The notes beneath the pieces were generated by a model. That model was not told the DNA's origin. It did no database searches and was given only the letters and a program-made list of their open reading frames with translations. Of a stretch of 64,000 bases of DNA, positions 54,756 to 63,757 are shown in pieces. Made by a program: the position numbers and the translations under genes. This stretch comes from Candidatus Neomarinimicrobiota bacterium (GTDB lineage: Bacteria; Fidelibacterota; UBA8477; JABMPR01). Location: assembly GCA_016784545.1 (NCBI GenBank), contig JADHUM010000013.1, positions 1-64,000 of the forward strand, written 5' to 3'. Each line of letters starts with the position of its first letter. Position 1 is the stretch's first letter.

Positions 54756-55976
54756 ATGAGAATTCTAATCGTTTCACAATACTTTCCACCTGAGACCGGT
54801 GCTGCAGCTACCCGGTGGGGCGAGTATGCTAACATCTTGTCTTCTTATGGGCACGATGTAACAATACTTTGTGAAATCCCAAACTACCCTACTGGTATAA
54901 TTGCCAATGGTTATTCTAAATTTCGTACTCATACTGAAGAATCACCCCAATCTGGCATAAAAATTATCAGGGTTCCGGTTTGGGCGAATTCACGGCAGAC
55001 GACTCTGCAACGCTTTGGTTTCTTTATCAGTTTTATGCTATCAGCTATGATTAAAGCCCTACAGCTCCCGTCCTATGACATAGTCATCGTATCAAGTCCA
55101 CCACTTTTTGTTGGATTGGTTGGATCTGTTATCAAAGTGTTCAAAAAGAGTATTGTGCTTCTGGATATTCGTGATCTCTGGCCAGAGTCCGCCGAAGTGT
55201 TAGGCGAACTAAACTCAAAGATTATGGTAAATATTGGGAGACTGATGGAGAAAACCATTTATCGGATGAGCGATGGTTTTCTTTTTACGGTACCAGGATT
55301 TAAAAAATATTTTCGCAGGAAATTTCCTCAGGAACTGCTCAAGTTCAACTACCAATTGATGAATGGTATAAGTTCAGAATTTATCCGGAAACTTGAATCT
55401 TCGCCTGTCATGTCCGACCAGGATAGTTTTAAAGTATTGTACAGCGGGAATATTGGACTTGCTCAAAATCTTGAAACCATCATTGAGGCTGCAACCATCC
55501 TAAAAGATGAGGATATTACCTTCCAGATAGTGGGGGATGGAGCACGCAAAGAATATTTGGTAGCAATGACGAAACAAAGAGAACTAACCAATGTTGAATT
55601 TATCTCATCGATACCCCGAGATCAACTGATCGACTACATTCTCTCCGCTGCAATCTGTGTGGTTCCTCTTCAAAAAAGCGATCTATTTCTAAACGCAATC
55701 CCGTCCAAATTGATTGAATATATGGGAGCAGGAAAACCCGTAATTGTATCAATTAGAGGTGAAGTAGAGGACATCGTAAATAGGTCGGGATGTGGTCTGA
55801 TTGTAGAACCAGAAAATCCAGAACAAATTGCATCAAGCATCATGATCTACTACAACAATTCTGAAAAACGGATTAATGATGGATCCAATGGAGCAGCTTA
55901 TGTCAGGAAACATTTTTTGAAGGAGAGCCTGATCTCCAATGTGCTTCAAGGCATAACGGTATCCTTCAAAAGATAA
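54756..55976 (+). CDS. Glycosyltransferase, GT4 family (WbuB/WcaI-like)
   Basis: GT-B enzyme of 406 residues. MRILIVSQYFPPETGAAATR at the N-terminus and IPNYPTGII resemble WbuB/WcaI-type transferases, several of which use amino sugars. LLDIRDLWPESAEVLGEL, VLYSGNIGLAQNLETIIEA and AIPSKLIEYMGAGKPVIV are the core motifs. It is the last plus-strand gene of the assembly block, converging on the epimerase-like gene. Confidence 0.9.
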   Translation: MRILIVSQYFPPETGAAATRWGEYANILSSYGHDVTILCEIPNYPTGIIANGYSKFRTHTEESPQSGIKIIRVPVWANSRQTTLQRFGFFISFMLSAMIKALQLPSYDIVIVSSPPLFVGLVGSVIKVFKKSIVLLDIRDLWPESAEVLGELNSKIMVNIGRLMEKTIYRMSDGFLFTVPGFKKYFRRKFPQELLKFNYQLMNGISSEFIRKLESSPVMSDQDSFKVLYSGNIGLAQNLETIIEAATILKDEDITFQIVGDGARKEYLVAMTKQRELTNVEFISSIPRDQLIDYILSAAICVVPLQKSDLFLNAIPSKLIEYMGAGKPVIVSIRGEVEDIVNRSGCGLIVEPENPEQIASSIMIYYNNSEKRINDGSNGAAYVRKHFLKESLISNVLQGITVSFKR

Positions 55977-56020
55977 TAACAGTCATGCATTGGGAAAAAG
56001 TACTGAATAAAATATCTGAT

Positions 56021-56054
56021 CAGTAGACTTGTCAGATTGAGAACCTACTGTTTT
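56021..56054 (+). terminator. Weak terminator candidate after the glycosyltransferase genes
   Basis: CAGTAG at 56021-56026 pairs with CTACTG at 56045-56050 (six base pairs, 18-base loop) and is followed by TTTT. It lies in the 166-base gap between convergent genes. The stem is short and AT-containing, so support is modest. I see nothing else in this gap. Confidence 0.35.
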
Positions 56055-56142
56055 AGTGCTCTGCTAAAGATTTTTGGAATGTGGCATAACTTGATTATCT
56101 ACATCTCGTATCTTAGGTGCAATTGTCCCAAGTCCATTCAAA

Positions 56143-57138
56143 TCAATCATTGTCAAGTTTGAAACTTTCACTCATTTCAAATAAATAATCACTATTGGCT
56201 ATCATTGATAATGTGGCCAATTGATCAGCATGAATGTGGTGATAGCTTTCGGCTGCGTATCTGTGCCCTAAACAATAATAGCTATAGCTGTCCTCTCTAC
56301 GATATCTTTGAATATTGTTTTCGATTGTAGTGATGGTAGCATTCAGGATAAATTTTCTCAGTTCATTTTGCTGATCACAAAGATAGTAGTCATACAACCC
56401 GAATATTCCAAAAATAAATCCATTGAGCACATTGGTCGGGTCATCAAATGGATATTCTTCTATCCACAAATTGTCCGCTGAGTCAATGTATACAATCCAT
56501 GGATCGTTGTTCGATTTTAATTTGGTGAAACTCTTAAATACGGGCTCTGCATAGTCAAGATATTTAACATCCCCCGTCGTTCTGTATAGTAATGAAAGTG
56601 CGGATAAAACTTGTCCTTGAGACATACCAGAGAACCAAGGATTCCTTAACTTGATGTCATTGTCCTCTCCTCGACCTGCGTGGGGGTATAGCTCGAATTC
56701 GTACGGAAAATAGATAGCATCATCGTTCCAATGTCCAATTTCAAACAATTTTTGGATATATATATCAGCCCCCCTTAAGAAGAGGCTATCCCCAGTTTCT
56801 CTATAAGTGAGTTCACAACGTAAAATTTTCTGAGCAAGTCGTACTGGGTGATTGTAGTACTCACCTTCCCAAATAAACATGCCCATTCGCAATGTATCGT
56901 TGGAATCAGAGGGGAGACTACCTACCTGCAGAAGGCTAATTTGGCTGTAAGGCATGTCTTCCTGATCCAGTATTTGCAGATCATAGCTATTGAACTCAAG
57001 CTTAAATGAGGTAGAGGTTATACTTCCTAGAGAATCTGGAGAGGGATCCTTGGCTCCCTTATGACAAGCAATCATGATGAAGAGGGTACAAGTGATGAGA
57101 AAAGTTTTACCAGCAGCGTTGATAATTTTGTTCTTCAA
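56143..57138 (-). CDS. Lipoprotein with a D-glucuronyl C5-epimerase-like domain
   Basis: A 331-residue predicted lipoprotein: a hydrophobic N-terminus ends in the lipobox MIAC. The second half matches the C-terminal domain of glucuronyl C5-epimerases: NPWFSGMSQGQVLSALSLLY, then WIEEYPFDDPTNVLNGFIFG and GLYDYYLC. These enzymes convert glucuronate to iduronate in heparan-type polymers. With ugd in the same locus this suggests modification of the polymer outside the inner membrane. The start is TTG, with an AAGGGA-type site 10 bases after the wzi-like stop, so the two are one operon. Confidence 0.82.
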   Translation of the reverse strand: MKNKIINAAGKTFLITCTLFIMIACHKGAKDPSPDSLGSITSTSFKLEFNSYDLQILDQEDMPYSQISLLQVGSLPSDSNDTLRMGMFIWEGEYYNHPVRLAQKILRCELTYRETGDSLFLRGADIYIQKLFEIGHWNDDAIYFPYEFELYPHAGRGEDNDIKLRNPWFSGMSQGQVLSALSLLYRTTGDVKYLDYAEPVFKSFTKLKSNNDPWIVYIDSADNLWIEEYPFDDPTNVLNGFIFGIFGLYDYYLCDQQNELRKFILNATITTIENNIQRYRREDSYSYYCLGHRYAAESYHHIHADQLATLSMIANSDYLFEMSESFKLDND

Positions 57139-57148
57139 TCTTCTTCCC

Positions 57149-58708
57149 TTACCAGGTAAACCTGGTTCCTAATTCTAATCCTTGATCTGACAGCCAAATG
57201 GCTTTGAAAGAAAGTGCCTGGCTGTAGTGAAAATCTAGTGCAAAATATTCTCTTGTTGACCTTATTATCTGTCCATTTAGAAACTGATCATCTTCAGTCT
57301 CAAAATCACCTCGTTCTGAATAGCTAAGTAATACATTAGCACCAGGATCATCACCCCGCCTGTTAATTTCCACTCCTCCTGAGAGCAACAGGGTTGAATT
57401 TAATTGCCATGAGCTGGATATTGCTACTGTCGTCGAATTGGGCCCCTCGCGAAGCCCCAATATTCTGCCCCCTGAAGTGTAACTATTAATTGGAAATAAA
57501 TGTGAATAAGTCCACGGTCTGGCAGCTGTATACTCAAGATTCAGAGAGGGTAGGTTAGATTTTGGATAGTAAGTAGCCCCCAATTGGAAGACGAACTTAT
57601 TTCCCCACCAGCCAGAGAATAATTTCCAAAAATCCAATTCATCAAAAAACCATGTTCCGTAGGTGGTTAGCCCAGGCATGATTCTCCATTTAAAGTCAAG
57701 CGCCATAAGCTTATTGTCAAGATCCCCCTGGACCTGCTCCTCAGCAAAGAGGAAGTTGACAGGGTTCAGATATCCCAACTCAAAATCACGGTGTGCATAG
57801 ACGACAAATTCATTAAAGGCGAATTCGAAATTGGGTGTCAGGTCAAACTCAACCCGGTGTGCGGAGAGATTTCGGCGCTCATTTGTGGTGTCCTGTTTTG
57901 CTTCTGCATTTGGACTCAATCGAGCATGCATGAATTTGAATCGCAGGTGGGGTATCTGCGTGGTCCACTCAACATAGGGGAGAGGGTTGACATTGTTTGA
58001 TAGAATAGGTGAGTTATTGGCCGAGTATCCCCAGTATACAGGCTGGCGGTGAATCCCCATGGTGAAGTCGGGATGCGTATATGTCAGAGAGGATGTAGGA
58101 TAGCCCCAGTTGATCCATTTCATGTAGTCCCGGTCCAGGAGATAGCCCTCTTTATAGGTATCAGGTAACTCAGAAAAACTGTCATTTCGAGTTACCCTGA
58201 AAAAAGTGTATTGAGTGGAAAAGGCAATAGGACCCTTGGATCCTGAAATTTCCAGGTGATCCGTGTGGTACCCGCGTGAAGCCTTTCCATTATTCTGTAG
58301 ACGGAATGTTTCGGACCAACTGACCCATCCAGATGCATTCCCCAGATGATAGGTCATGAAGAGAGGCGGTGGGTCAGAAACTTCAGCTTGAAACATGCGG
58401 GACCAATTTGATCGACTCCAGGGGAAGGTAAGTGTCTGCTCAGGGAATTTGCGATTAAAGAATTGCTGGTACCATTTTAAAATCTTTAAATCCCGGGTTG
58501 AAAGCTCGGCAGAATGGGACTCAATTTCCATCAACATGGAATTGATCTGAGAATAGGTGAATGGTCGAGTACTCCAGTTCTCGCTGTTTATATATCCATG
58601 GCTCTCCTGCCTTTCCAGGAAATCATACACGGGATCGTCCATGCTTATGGGAATATTTTGTGCAACACTGAGAGATGCCAGGAGTAAGAAAAGAGTCAGC
58701 TTTTTCAT
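57149..58708 (-). CDS. wzi: Capsule assembly Wzi family outer-membrane protein
   Basis: A 519-residue protein with a signal peptide (cleavage near SLSVAQ) and a small N-terminal helical region (about 25-95, PVYDFLERQESHGYI). Alternating beta strands of an outer-membrane barrel fill the rest, ending in an aromatic residue (TRFTW). In E. coli Wzi helps capsule attach to the cell surface. Family blocks such as FTMGIHRQPVYWGYSANNSP support the call. It is divergent from the wcaJ-like gene across a repeat-rich gap. Confidence 0.85.
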   Translation of the reverse strand: MKKLTLFLLLASLSVAQNIPISMDDPVYDFLERQESHGYINSENWSTRPFTYSQINSMLMEIESHSAELSTRDLKILKWYQQFFNRKFPEQTLTFPWSRSNWSRMFQAEVSDPPPLFMTYHLGNASGWVSWSETFRLQNNGKASRGYHTDHLEISGSKGPIAFSTQYTFFRVTRNDSFSELPDTYKEGYLLDRDYMKWINWGYPTSSLTYTHPDFTMGIHRQPVYWGYSANNSPILSNNVNPLPYVEWTTQIPHLRFKFMHARLSPNAEAKQDTTNERRNLSAHRVEFDLTPNFEFAFNEFVVYAHRDFELGYLNPVNFLFAEEQVQGDLDNKLMALDFKWRIMPGLTTYGTWFFDELDFWKLFSGWWGNKFVFQLGATYYPKSNLPSLNLEYTAARPWTYSHLFPINSYTSGGRILGLREGPNSTTVAISSSWQLNSTLLLSGGVEINRRGDDPGANVLLSYSERGDFETEDDQFLNGQIIRSTREYFALDFHYSQALSFKAIWLSDQGLELGTRFTW

Positions 58709-58766
58709 CGTGAAAATTAAGAAAGGTTTAACAAGATACTAGTATTCTACTTGGGATTGAAAATTG

Positions 58767-58820
58767 GGAAGTAGGAAGATAGGAAGTAGGAAGTAGGAAG
58801 TAGGAAGTAGGAAGTAGGAA
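58767..58820. repeat. GGAAGTA heptamer tandem array
   Basis: Five perfect GGAAGTA units at 58782-58816, with one further unit and a variant before them (58767-58781) and a partial unit after. It starts 58 bases upstream of the wzi-like ATG. Confidence 0.95.
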
Positions 58821-58829
58821 AAGGTATAA

Positions 58830-58889
58830 GGGTATAGGGTATAGGGTATAGGGTATAGGGTATAGGGTAGGGGTATAGGGTAGGGGTAA
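58830..58889. repeat. GGGTATA heptamer tandem array, G-rich
   Basis: Five perfect GGGTATA units at 58830-58864 are followed by degenerate units (GGGTA, GGGGTATA, GGGTA). More than four GGG runs lie close together on the plus strand, so a G-quadruplex could form. It directly follows the GGAAGTA array. Together they hold about 40 percent of the 327-base gap 58709-59035; the remainder shows no gene and no clear promoter. Confidence 0.95.
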
Positions 58890-59035
58890 TAGTCCAATAT
58901 TATGAATCTTTCGACTTTCGACCTTGGACCCCCATAGTCCCGACCTTTGAATCTCGAGGTGAACGATTATATTCACTCCGTTTTTCTACTGGGGAAATCA
59001 GTCCCTGGCGAGAGAAAAGGAGTAGCTAAGAAAGT

Positions 59036-60439
59036 ATGCCACGCTGGCTGGAAAGAATGTTGCTCATAGGGTCTGATCTTATCAGCATCAATCTGAGTTT
59101 TGGAGTCATTTTTCTCCTCAGATTTGAATCTGGGATGTACAACAACACGATTCAACTCGTGTGGTCTGATATGCAATTCCCCTCAGCACTTCTCTCTATT
59201 TTCTGGATCACGCTCTTTACTCTGAATGGTCTTTATAAGATCAAGCGCACCATCTCTCGATCAGATGAGCTGATCAATATCACGAAGTACATATTTATTG
59301 GTACATTTTTGATCTACCTACTTACAGTTGACCTGGATAACCCAGTAACTTTTGGTAAAAGTATCCTCATATTTTATGCGCTTTCCTTGCTTTTTTCTAT
59401 AAGCTTTGGCAGGATCGTGATTCGCTCAATCCACCTCAACCTGCTACAGAAGGGGAAGGGGTTGGCACAGACACTTATTGTGGGGCTCAATCGAAGAGGT
59501 CTCATCGTCCAAAATGCCTTCTTCCCCAATCCCCGCTCTGGTTACCAACCAGTAGGATTCATTCGAATGGAAGGGGAGCAGGGTCTGGAAGCTTCTCAGT
59601 TACGCATCCCTATTCTTGGTGAGTTGAAAGATATTTCCAGGATTATCAACGAACTGAACATTGATGAAGTTGTTTTGGCACTTGAGCGTGATCATCATGA
59701 TAGAACCATAGACATTATTCGCCTGTTGCAAGATCACAAGGTGGGCATTAAAACGAATCCTGATATGTTTGATGCAATTTCTGGACTTGCCAGAACGCAA
59801 CAGCTCCATGGGATCCCACTGATTGACATCATGCCGGATTATATGCCGTTGTGGGAACGCGCCGCAAAACGACTATTTGATATTTTTGTAGCACTTCTGG
59901 CACTCACGATCTTTTCTCCCATTCTTTTGTTCATCGCCATTGCCATTAAATTGGACTCAAAAGGTCCAGTTCTTTTTGCCCAGGAACGTGTGGGAAAAAA
60001 TGGTAAACCATTTAAAGTAATTAAATTCAGAACCATGATTCAGGATGCTGAGGCCGATACAGGTCCTGTCTGGGCAACTGAAGCTGATCCTCGAGTTACA
60101 AAAGTGGGTCGGGTCCTCAGACATCTCAGGTTAGATGAGATTCCCCAGGCAATAAATATTTTGAAGAATGAAATGAGTCTTGTTGGTCCACGACCGGAAC
60201 GTAAATTTTTTGTTGATAAAATTTCTGAGTTGTACCCGCTTTATCCGCGGAGACATCAGGTTAAACCAGGCATTACCGGCTGGGCTCAGGTTAAGCAGGG
60301 TTATGATACCACACTTGAGGCTTCTCGGTTAAAATTGAAATACGATCTATTTTATCTGGAGAATATTTCTTTAAGACTGGATTTCAAAATTATTATGTAT
60401 ACTGTCTATGTGATGTTTACGGGGTCGGGGAGCAGATGA
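59036..60439 (+). CDS. Undecaprenyl-phosphate sugar phosphotransferase, WcaJ/PssY-like
   Basis: Starts repeat-unit synthesis by moving a sugar-1-phosphate to undecaprenyl phosphate. Residues 10-120 hold four membrane segments, 130-260 a Rossmann-like domain (LIVGLNRRG), and 275-467 the phosphoglycosyl transferase domain: RLFDIFVALLALTIFSPILL, GPVLFAQERVGKNGKPF, KFRTM, LRLDEIPQAINILKNEMSL, GPRPER and PGITGWAQV. The 467 residues match the large WcaJ class. A GGAG lies at a rather long 13 bases before the ATG. Sugar identity is unknown. Confidence 0.92.
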   Translation: MPRWLERMLLIGSDLISINLSFGVIFLLRFESGMYNNTIQLVWSDMQFPSALLSIFWITLFTLNGLYKIKRTISRSDELINITKYIFIGTFLIYLLTVDLDNPVTFGKSILIFYALSLLFSISFGRIVIRSIHLNLLQKGKGLAQTLIVGLNRRGLIVQNAFFPNPRSGYQPVGFIRMEGEQGLEASQLRIPILGELKDISRIINELNIDEVVLALERDHHDRTIDIIRLLQDHKVGIKTNPDMFDAISGLARTQQLHGIPLIDIMPDYMPLWERAAKRLFDIFVALLALTIFSPILLFIAIAIKLDSKGPVLFAQERVGKNGKPFKVIKFRTMIQDAEADTGPVWATEADPRVTKVGRVLRHLRLDEIPQAINILKNEMSLVGPRPERKFFVDKISELYPLYPRRHQVKPGITGWAQVKQGYDTTLEASRLKLKYDLFYLENISLRLDFKIIMYTVYVMFTGSGSR

Positions 60440-60449
60440 TTATTTTTGA

Positions 60450-60491
60450 AGTTAAAAGTTAAAAGTTAGAAGTTAGAAGTTAGAAGTTAGA
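60450..60491. repeat. AGTTARA heptamer tandem array
   Basis: Six consecutive 7-base units: AGTTAAA twice, then AGTTAGA four times, in the 114-base gap between the wcaJ-like gene and serS. No terminator is visible in the rest of the gap. Confidence 0.93.
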
Positions 60492-60553
60492 AGCATACAG
60501 GTTGTACTTATTAACAATTTTTAGGCGGGAAAAATCAGAGTGGGATTTAGAGA

Positions 60554-61828
60554 ATGTTAGATATCCAAACAATTAGGGAAAATCCAGAGCTTGTCAAGCG
60601 GGGTATTCAGAATAAGAATGTCCAGATTGATTTTGATGCAATCCTGAAGTTGGATCAGGAACGTCGAGATGTGATTGCCGAGGTCGAGGTTCTTAAACAT
60701 GAGCGTAATGTTGTCTCAAGAGAGGTGGCCATACGGAAAAAGAATGGGGCAGATGCCTCCGACTTGATCAACAAAACCAGAGAGATTGGTCAGCGCATAA
60801 GGAGTTTGGATGATCAACAGCGTGAAGTCGAGGCACCGTTGAATGAGCTTTTACTTCAAGTCCCGAATTTACCACATGCCACTACCCCTGTTGGAGCTGA
60901 TGCCTCAGAGAATCCAGTAGTGAAGGAGTGGGGTGACAGATATCAACCCGATTTCAAATTACTCACTCATCTTGAGTTAGGAGAAAGTCTACATCTTTTT
61001 GATTTTCCGAGAGGGACCAAAATTGCCGGTCCTGGATTTCCACTATACACAGGTAAAGGTGCCAGACTGGAACGGGCTCTTATTAACTTTATGTTGGATT
61101 TCCATATTGATAAGCACGGCTATACTGAGGTGCTTCCTCCAGTAGTGAGCAATACCAGGAGTATGACCACAACAGGTCAATTGCCCAAGTTTGAAGACGA
61201 TATGTACAAGCTTCCCCAAGATGAGCTATATTTGATTCCAACGGCAGAAGTACCAGTGACCAATATCCACCAGGGGGAAATAATTCCTGAAGAAAATTTG
61301 CCGATTCGCTATTGCGCGTATTCATCTTGTTTTCGTCGTGAAGCGGGATCCTACGGGAAGGACACACGTGGCTTTTTACGTCTGCACCAGTTTAACAAAG
61401 TCGAGCTGGTAAAATTCACCCATCCCGACACTTCCTACGATGAATTGGAAAAACTGAGGCGTGATGCTGAAGATATCCTTGAAGCACTGGGTCTTGAATA
61501 CCGCGTCATTGAGTTGGTTACAGGAGACCTTTCATTTGCCGCAGCTAAATGCTATGATCTGGAACTGTGGGCACCTGGAGAAGCGAGGTGGCTGGAAGTA
61601 TCGAGTTGCTCAAATTTTGAAGACTTTCAAGCCCGCAGAGGCGCCATAAAATTCAAACCCCAAAGTGGAAGTAAGGTGCAGCTGCTCCATACTTTGAATG
61701 GCTCAGGGGTGGCAACTCCGCGTTTGTTGGTAGCACTTTTAGAGACGTATCAACAAAAAGATGGAAGTGTTCTCCTCCCAGAGATTCTGGCACCCTACAT
61801 GGGTTCAGCTGGATTACACCTAAGTTAG
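60554..61828 (+). CDS. serS: Seryl-tRNA synthetase
   Basis: Class II synthetase charging tRNA-Ser and tRNA-Sec. The N-terminal coiled-coil arm (about residues 28-105) is followed by the catalytic core with TAEVPVTNIH, CFRREAGSYGKDTRGFLRLHQFNKVE (motif 2) and LLHTLNGSGVATPRLLVALLE (motif 3). The 424 residues are normal. Confidence 0.97.
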   Translation: MLDIQTIRENPELVKRGIQNKNVQIDFDAILKLDQERRDVIAEVEVLKHERNVVSREVAIRKKNGADASDLINKTREIGQRIRSLDDQQREVEAPLNELLLQVPNLPHATTPVGADASENPVVKEWGDRYQPDFKLLTHLELGESLHLFDFPRGTKIAGPGFPLYTGKGARLERALINFMLDFHIDKHGYTEVLPPVVSNTRSMTTTGQLPKFEDDMYKLPQDELYLIPTAEVPVTNIHQGEIIPEENLPIRYCAYSSCFRREAGSYGKDTRGFLRLHQFNKVELVKFTHPDTSYDELEKLRRDAEDILEALGLEYRVIELVTGDLSFAAAKCYDLELWAPGEARWLEVSSCSNFEDFQARRGAIKFKPQSGSKVQLLHTLNGSGVATPRLLVALLETYQQKDGSVLLPEILAPYMGSAGLHLS

Positions 61829-61832
61829 CAGC

Positions 61833-62549
61833 ATGCTCCACTACTTTCTTATTATTGGAATCGTGTCCTTGTGGACCGCTATTTGTATTCCCTTTGTAAT
61901 CCTGGCAAAAGTCGTTGATCGGACTGGTCGGAATGCCCACCGCCTGGGTCAGAGATGGGCCAGAGGTGTTCTGAAAATCTCCAGGGTCAGAGTTGAGGTG
62001 GAAGGCCTTGATAATATTGATGAGAACGCCCAGTACATCTTTATCAGCAACCACACTTCAGCTTTTGATATTCCCGCCATTTATTGGGGGATAAAAAACA
62101 AACATGGTATGCTGGCAAAGAAACAACTGAAATATGTCCCTTTTTTTGGTGGGGCCATGTGGGCCGCCGGTCATTATTTTGTAGACAGGAAAAATCATCG
62201 GGCAGCCCTGGCGGTGATGGATCAAGTTGCCATTCAGATGTCTGAAGATAAAAGTCACTCCTTAGTGATTTTTGCAGAAGGTACACGCAGCATGGATGGC
62301 CAGCTTCAACGATTTAAAAAGGGTGCCTTCATCCTTTCCCTGGATACAGGCATCCCCATTGTTCCAGTAGTGATTAACGGGGCACATAAAGCCAAGGGCA
62401 AAAAAGAACGTCGCATATCTTCCACAACCATCACACTGTCTATTCTACCTCCCATGGACCCAGGTGCATACAGCACTGAAACCAGACAACAATTTGTTGA
62501 TGATGCAAGATCGCAATTTGTAGAGCACTACATCCCTCCTCAAAAATAG
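61833..62549 (+). CDS. plsC: 1-Acyl-sn-glycerol-3-phosphate acyltransferase
   Basis: Acylates lysophosphatidic acid to phosphatidic acid at the inner membrane. One hydrophobic segment (about residues 3-25) precedes the acyltransferase domain with the catalytic HxxxxD in SNHTSAFD (about 74-80), FVDRKNH, FAEGTRS and VPVVINGA. The 238 residues are normal. It starts four bases after serS. Confidence 0.94.
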   Translation: MLHYFLIIGIVSLWTAICIPFVILAKVVDRTGRNAHRLGQRWARGVLKISRVRVEVEGLDNIDENAQYIFISNHTSAFDIPAIYWGIKNKHGMLAKKQLKYVPFFGGAMWAAGHYFVDRKNHRAALAVMDQVAIQMSEDKSHSLVIFAEGTRSMDGQLQRFKKGAFILSLDTGIPIVPVVINGAHKAKGKKERRISSTTITLSILPPMDPGAYSTETRQQFVDDARSQFVEHYIPPQK

Positions 62550-62626
62550 GTCACTAGATTTGCCTCAAATTGTACTTCCTTGAGGTGAGTGCATGATTTA
62601 AATTCCGCCAAACAAGGACACTTTGG

Positions 62627-63676
62627 ATGGATTATCAAGAAGTATTGCTTCAGCAGGATGCTATTGCTGAAGGGAGTCAATTCAACTGGAATACTCAGGA
62701 AAAGGATTTGGTCAAATGGTGGCTGCGACAGGGAGAACAGATAGTTGATCTCCGTACTGTTGATGGTGAGCGTTTAATTATTCTGGATTCAGGACAGTGC
62801 AATGATGGTCACGGTCCTGATATATTCAGATCGCGGATTCTCCTGGACGATTTTGAGATGAGTGGTGATGTGGAAATGCACATCACAGCAGGAGACTGGT
62901 ATGTTCATGGGCACCAGAATGATGAGCGCTACCATGATGTGATCCTGCATGTCATTCTGGAAGGTGATGCGGGTCCTGATATTCCAACATTGAAGGTGGA
63001 CCGAAAGTATCTAGGGGCTGGCAGGTGCCTGTCAGGCCGACAAATCACTGAGGAAGAGTTAATAGGACACGCTTTTTTCAGATTCAGGGAGAAACAGACC
63101 CATCTGAAAGTACTGGCTCTGGAAGGGCAGGGGTACAGTCCACTTTTCCTGGGAATGATAGAAATTATCATGGCAGGGGGCTCTCGCTTTCAGTGGTTGC
63201 ATCAAGCTGCCAGCGTTCTGGGCTTAAAACTATGGCCGGATTGTCGCACCTGGGAGGGGAGTAATCTGTCCTACCCAGCCCGCTCTTCGAAATCGTGGCT
63301 GCTGAGCAGGATAATGCTAGCCCCTCAATTATTTCTACCAGAAGATTGGCTCTCCCTGCCTCAAGATTCATGGTCCCATGTATTTGTCGAGATGCAAGGT
63401 TTTGGTCTGTCCCAAAACCAATGCCTGGAATGGCTGGTTAATATTCTGGCTCCTTTCATGGGGGATGATCGTGGCTTTGCGCTATGGCAGAGGATGAAAA
63501 TATTCAGACATTATGGTCTGGAAAAGAAGATGCTTCCCCGCCTGGGGCTGTCAAAAATAACCTGTGTGGCTGAACAACAAGGGCTACTGGCATGGAAAAA
63601 GATTTATTGTAGCAAGGGGCCCTGCTCTAAATGCCCTTTGATCCAATACCATCATACTTTAACACATATCAATTAA
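62627..63676 (+). CDS. DUF2851 family protein
   Basis: A 349-residue protein of unknown function. The conserved N-terminal part carries DGHGPDIFRSRILLDDFEMS, DVEMHITAGDWYVHGH and DVILHVILEGD, which mark DUF2851, a family common in Bacteroidota and relatives. The C-terminus ends with closely spaced cysteines (CSKGPCSKCPLI), suggesting metal binding. No signal peptide or membrane segment. AAGGA stands upstream of the ATG at 62627. Confidence 0.85.
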   Translation: MDYQEVLLQQDAIAEGSQFNWNTQEKDLVKWWLRQGEQIVDLRTVDGERLIILDSGQCNDGHGPDIFRSRILLDDFEMSGDVEMHITAGDWYVHGHQNDERYHDVILHVILEGDAGPDIPTLKVDRKYLGAGRCLSGRQITEEELIGHAFFRFREKQTHLKVLALEGQGYSPLFLGMIEIIMAGGSRFQWLHQAASVLGLKLWPDCRTWEGSNLSYPARSSKSWLLSRIMLAPQLFLPEDWLSLPQDSWSHVFVEMQGFGLSQNQCLEWLVNILAPFMGDDRGFALWQRMKIFRHYGLEKKMLPRLGLSKITCVAEQQGLLAWKKIYCSKGPCSKCPLIQYHHTLTHIN

Positions 63677-63757
63677 ATCACAGGATGATATAAAAGTTAT
63701 AAGAGCTTGATTCTGAGCTTGTTATCAAATAATGTTAATTCTATCTTCTCTCCCGTT

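Noticed and set aside
58760-58890. Possible CRISPR array
   Set aside because: Units are 7 bases in direct tandem without spacers and no cas genes are present.
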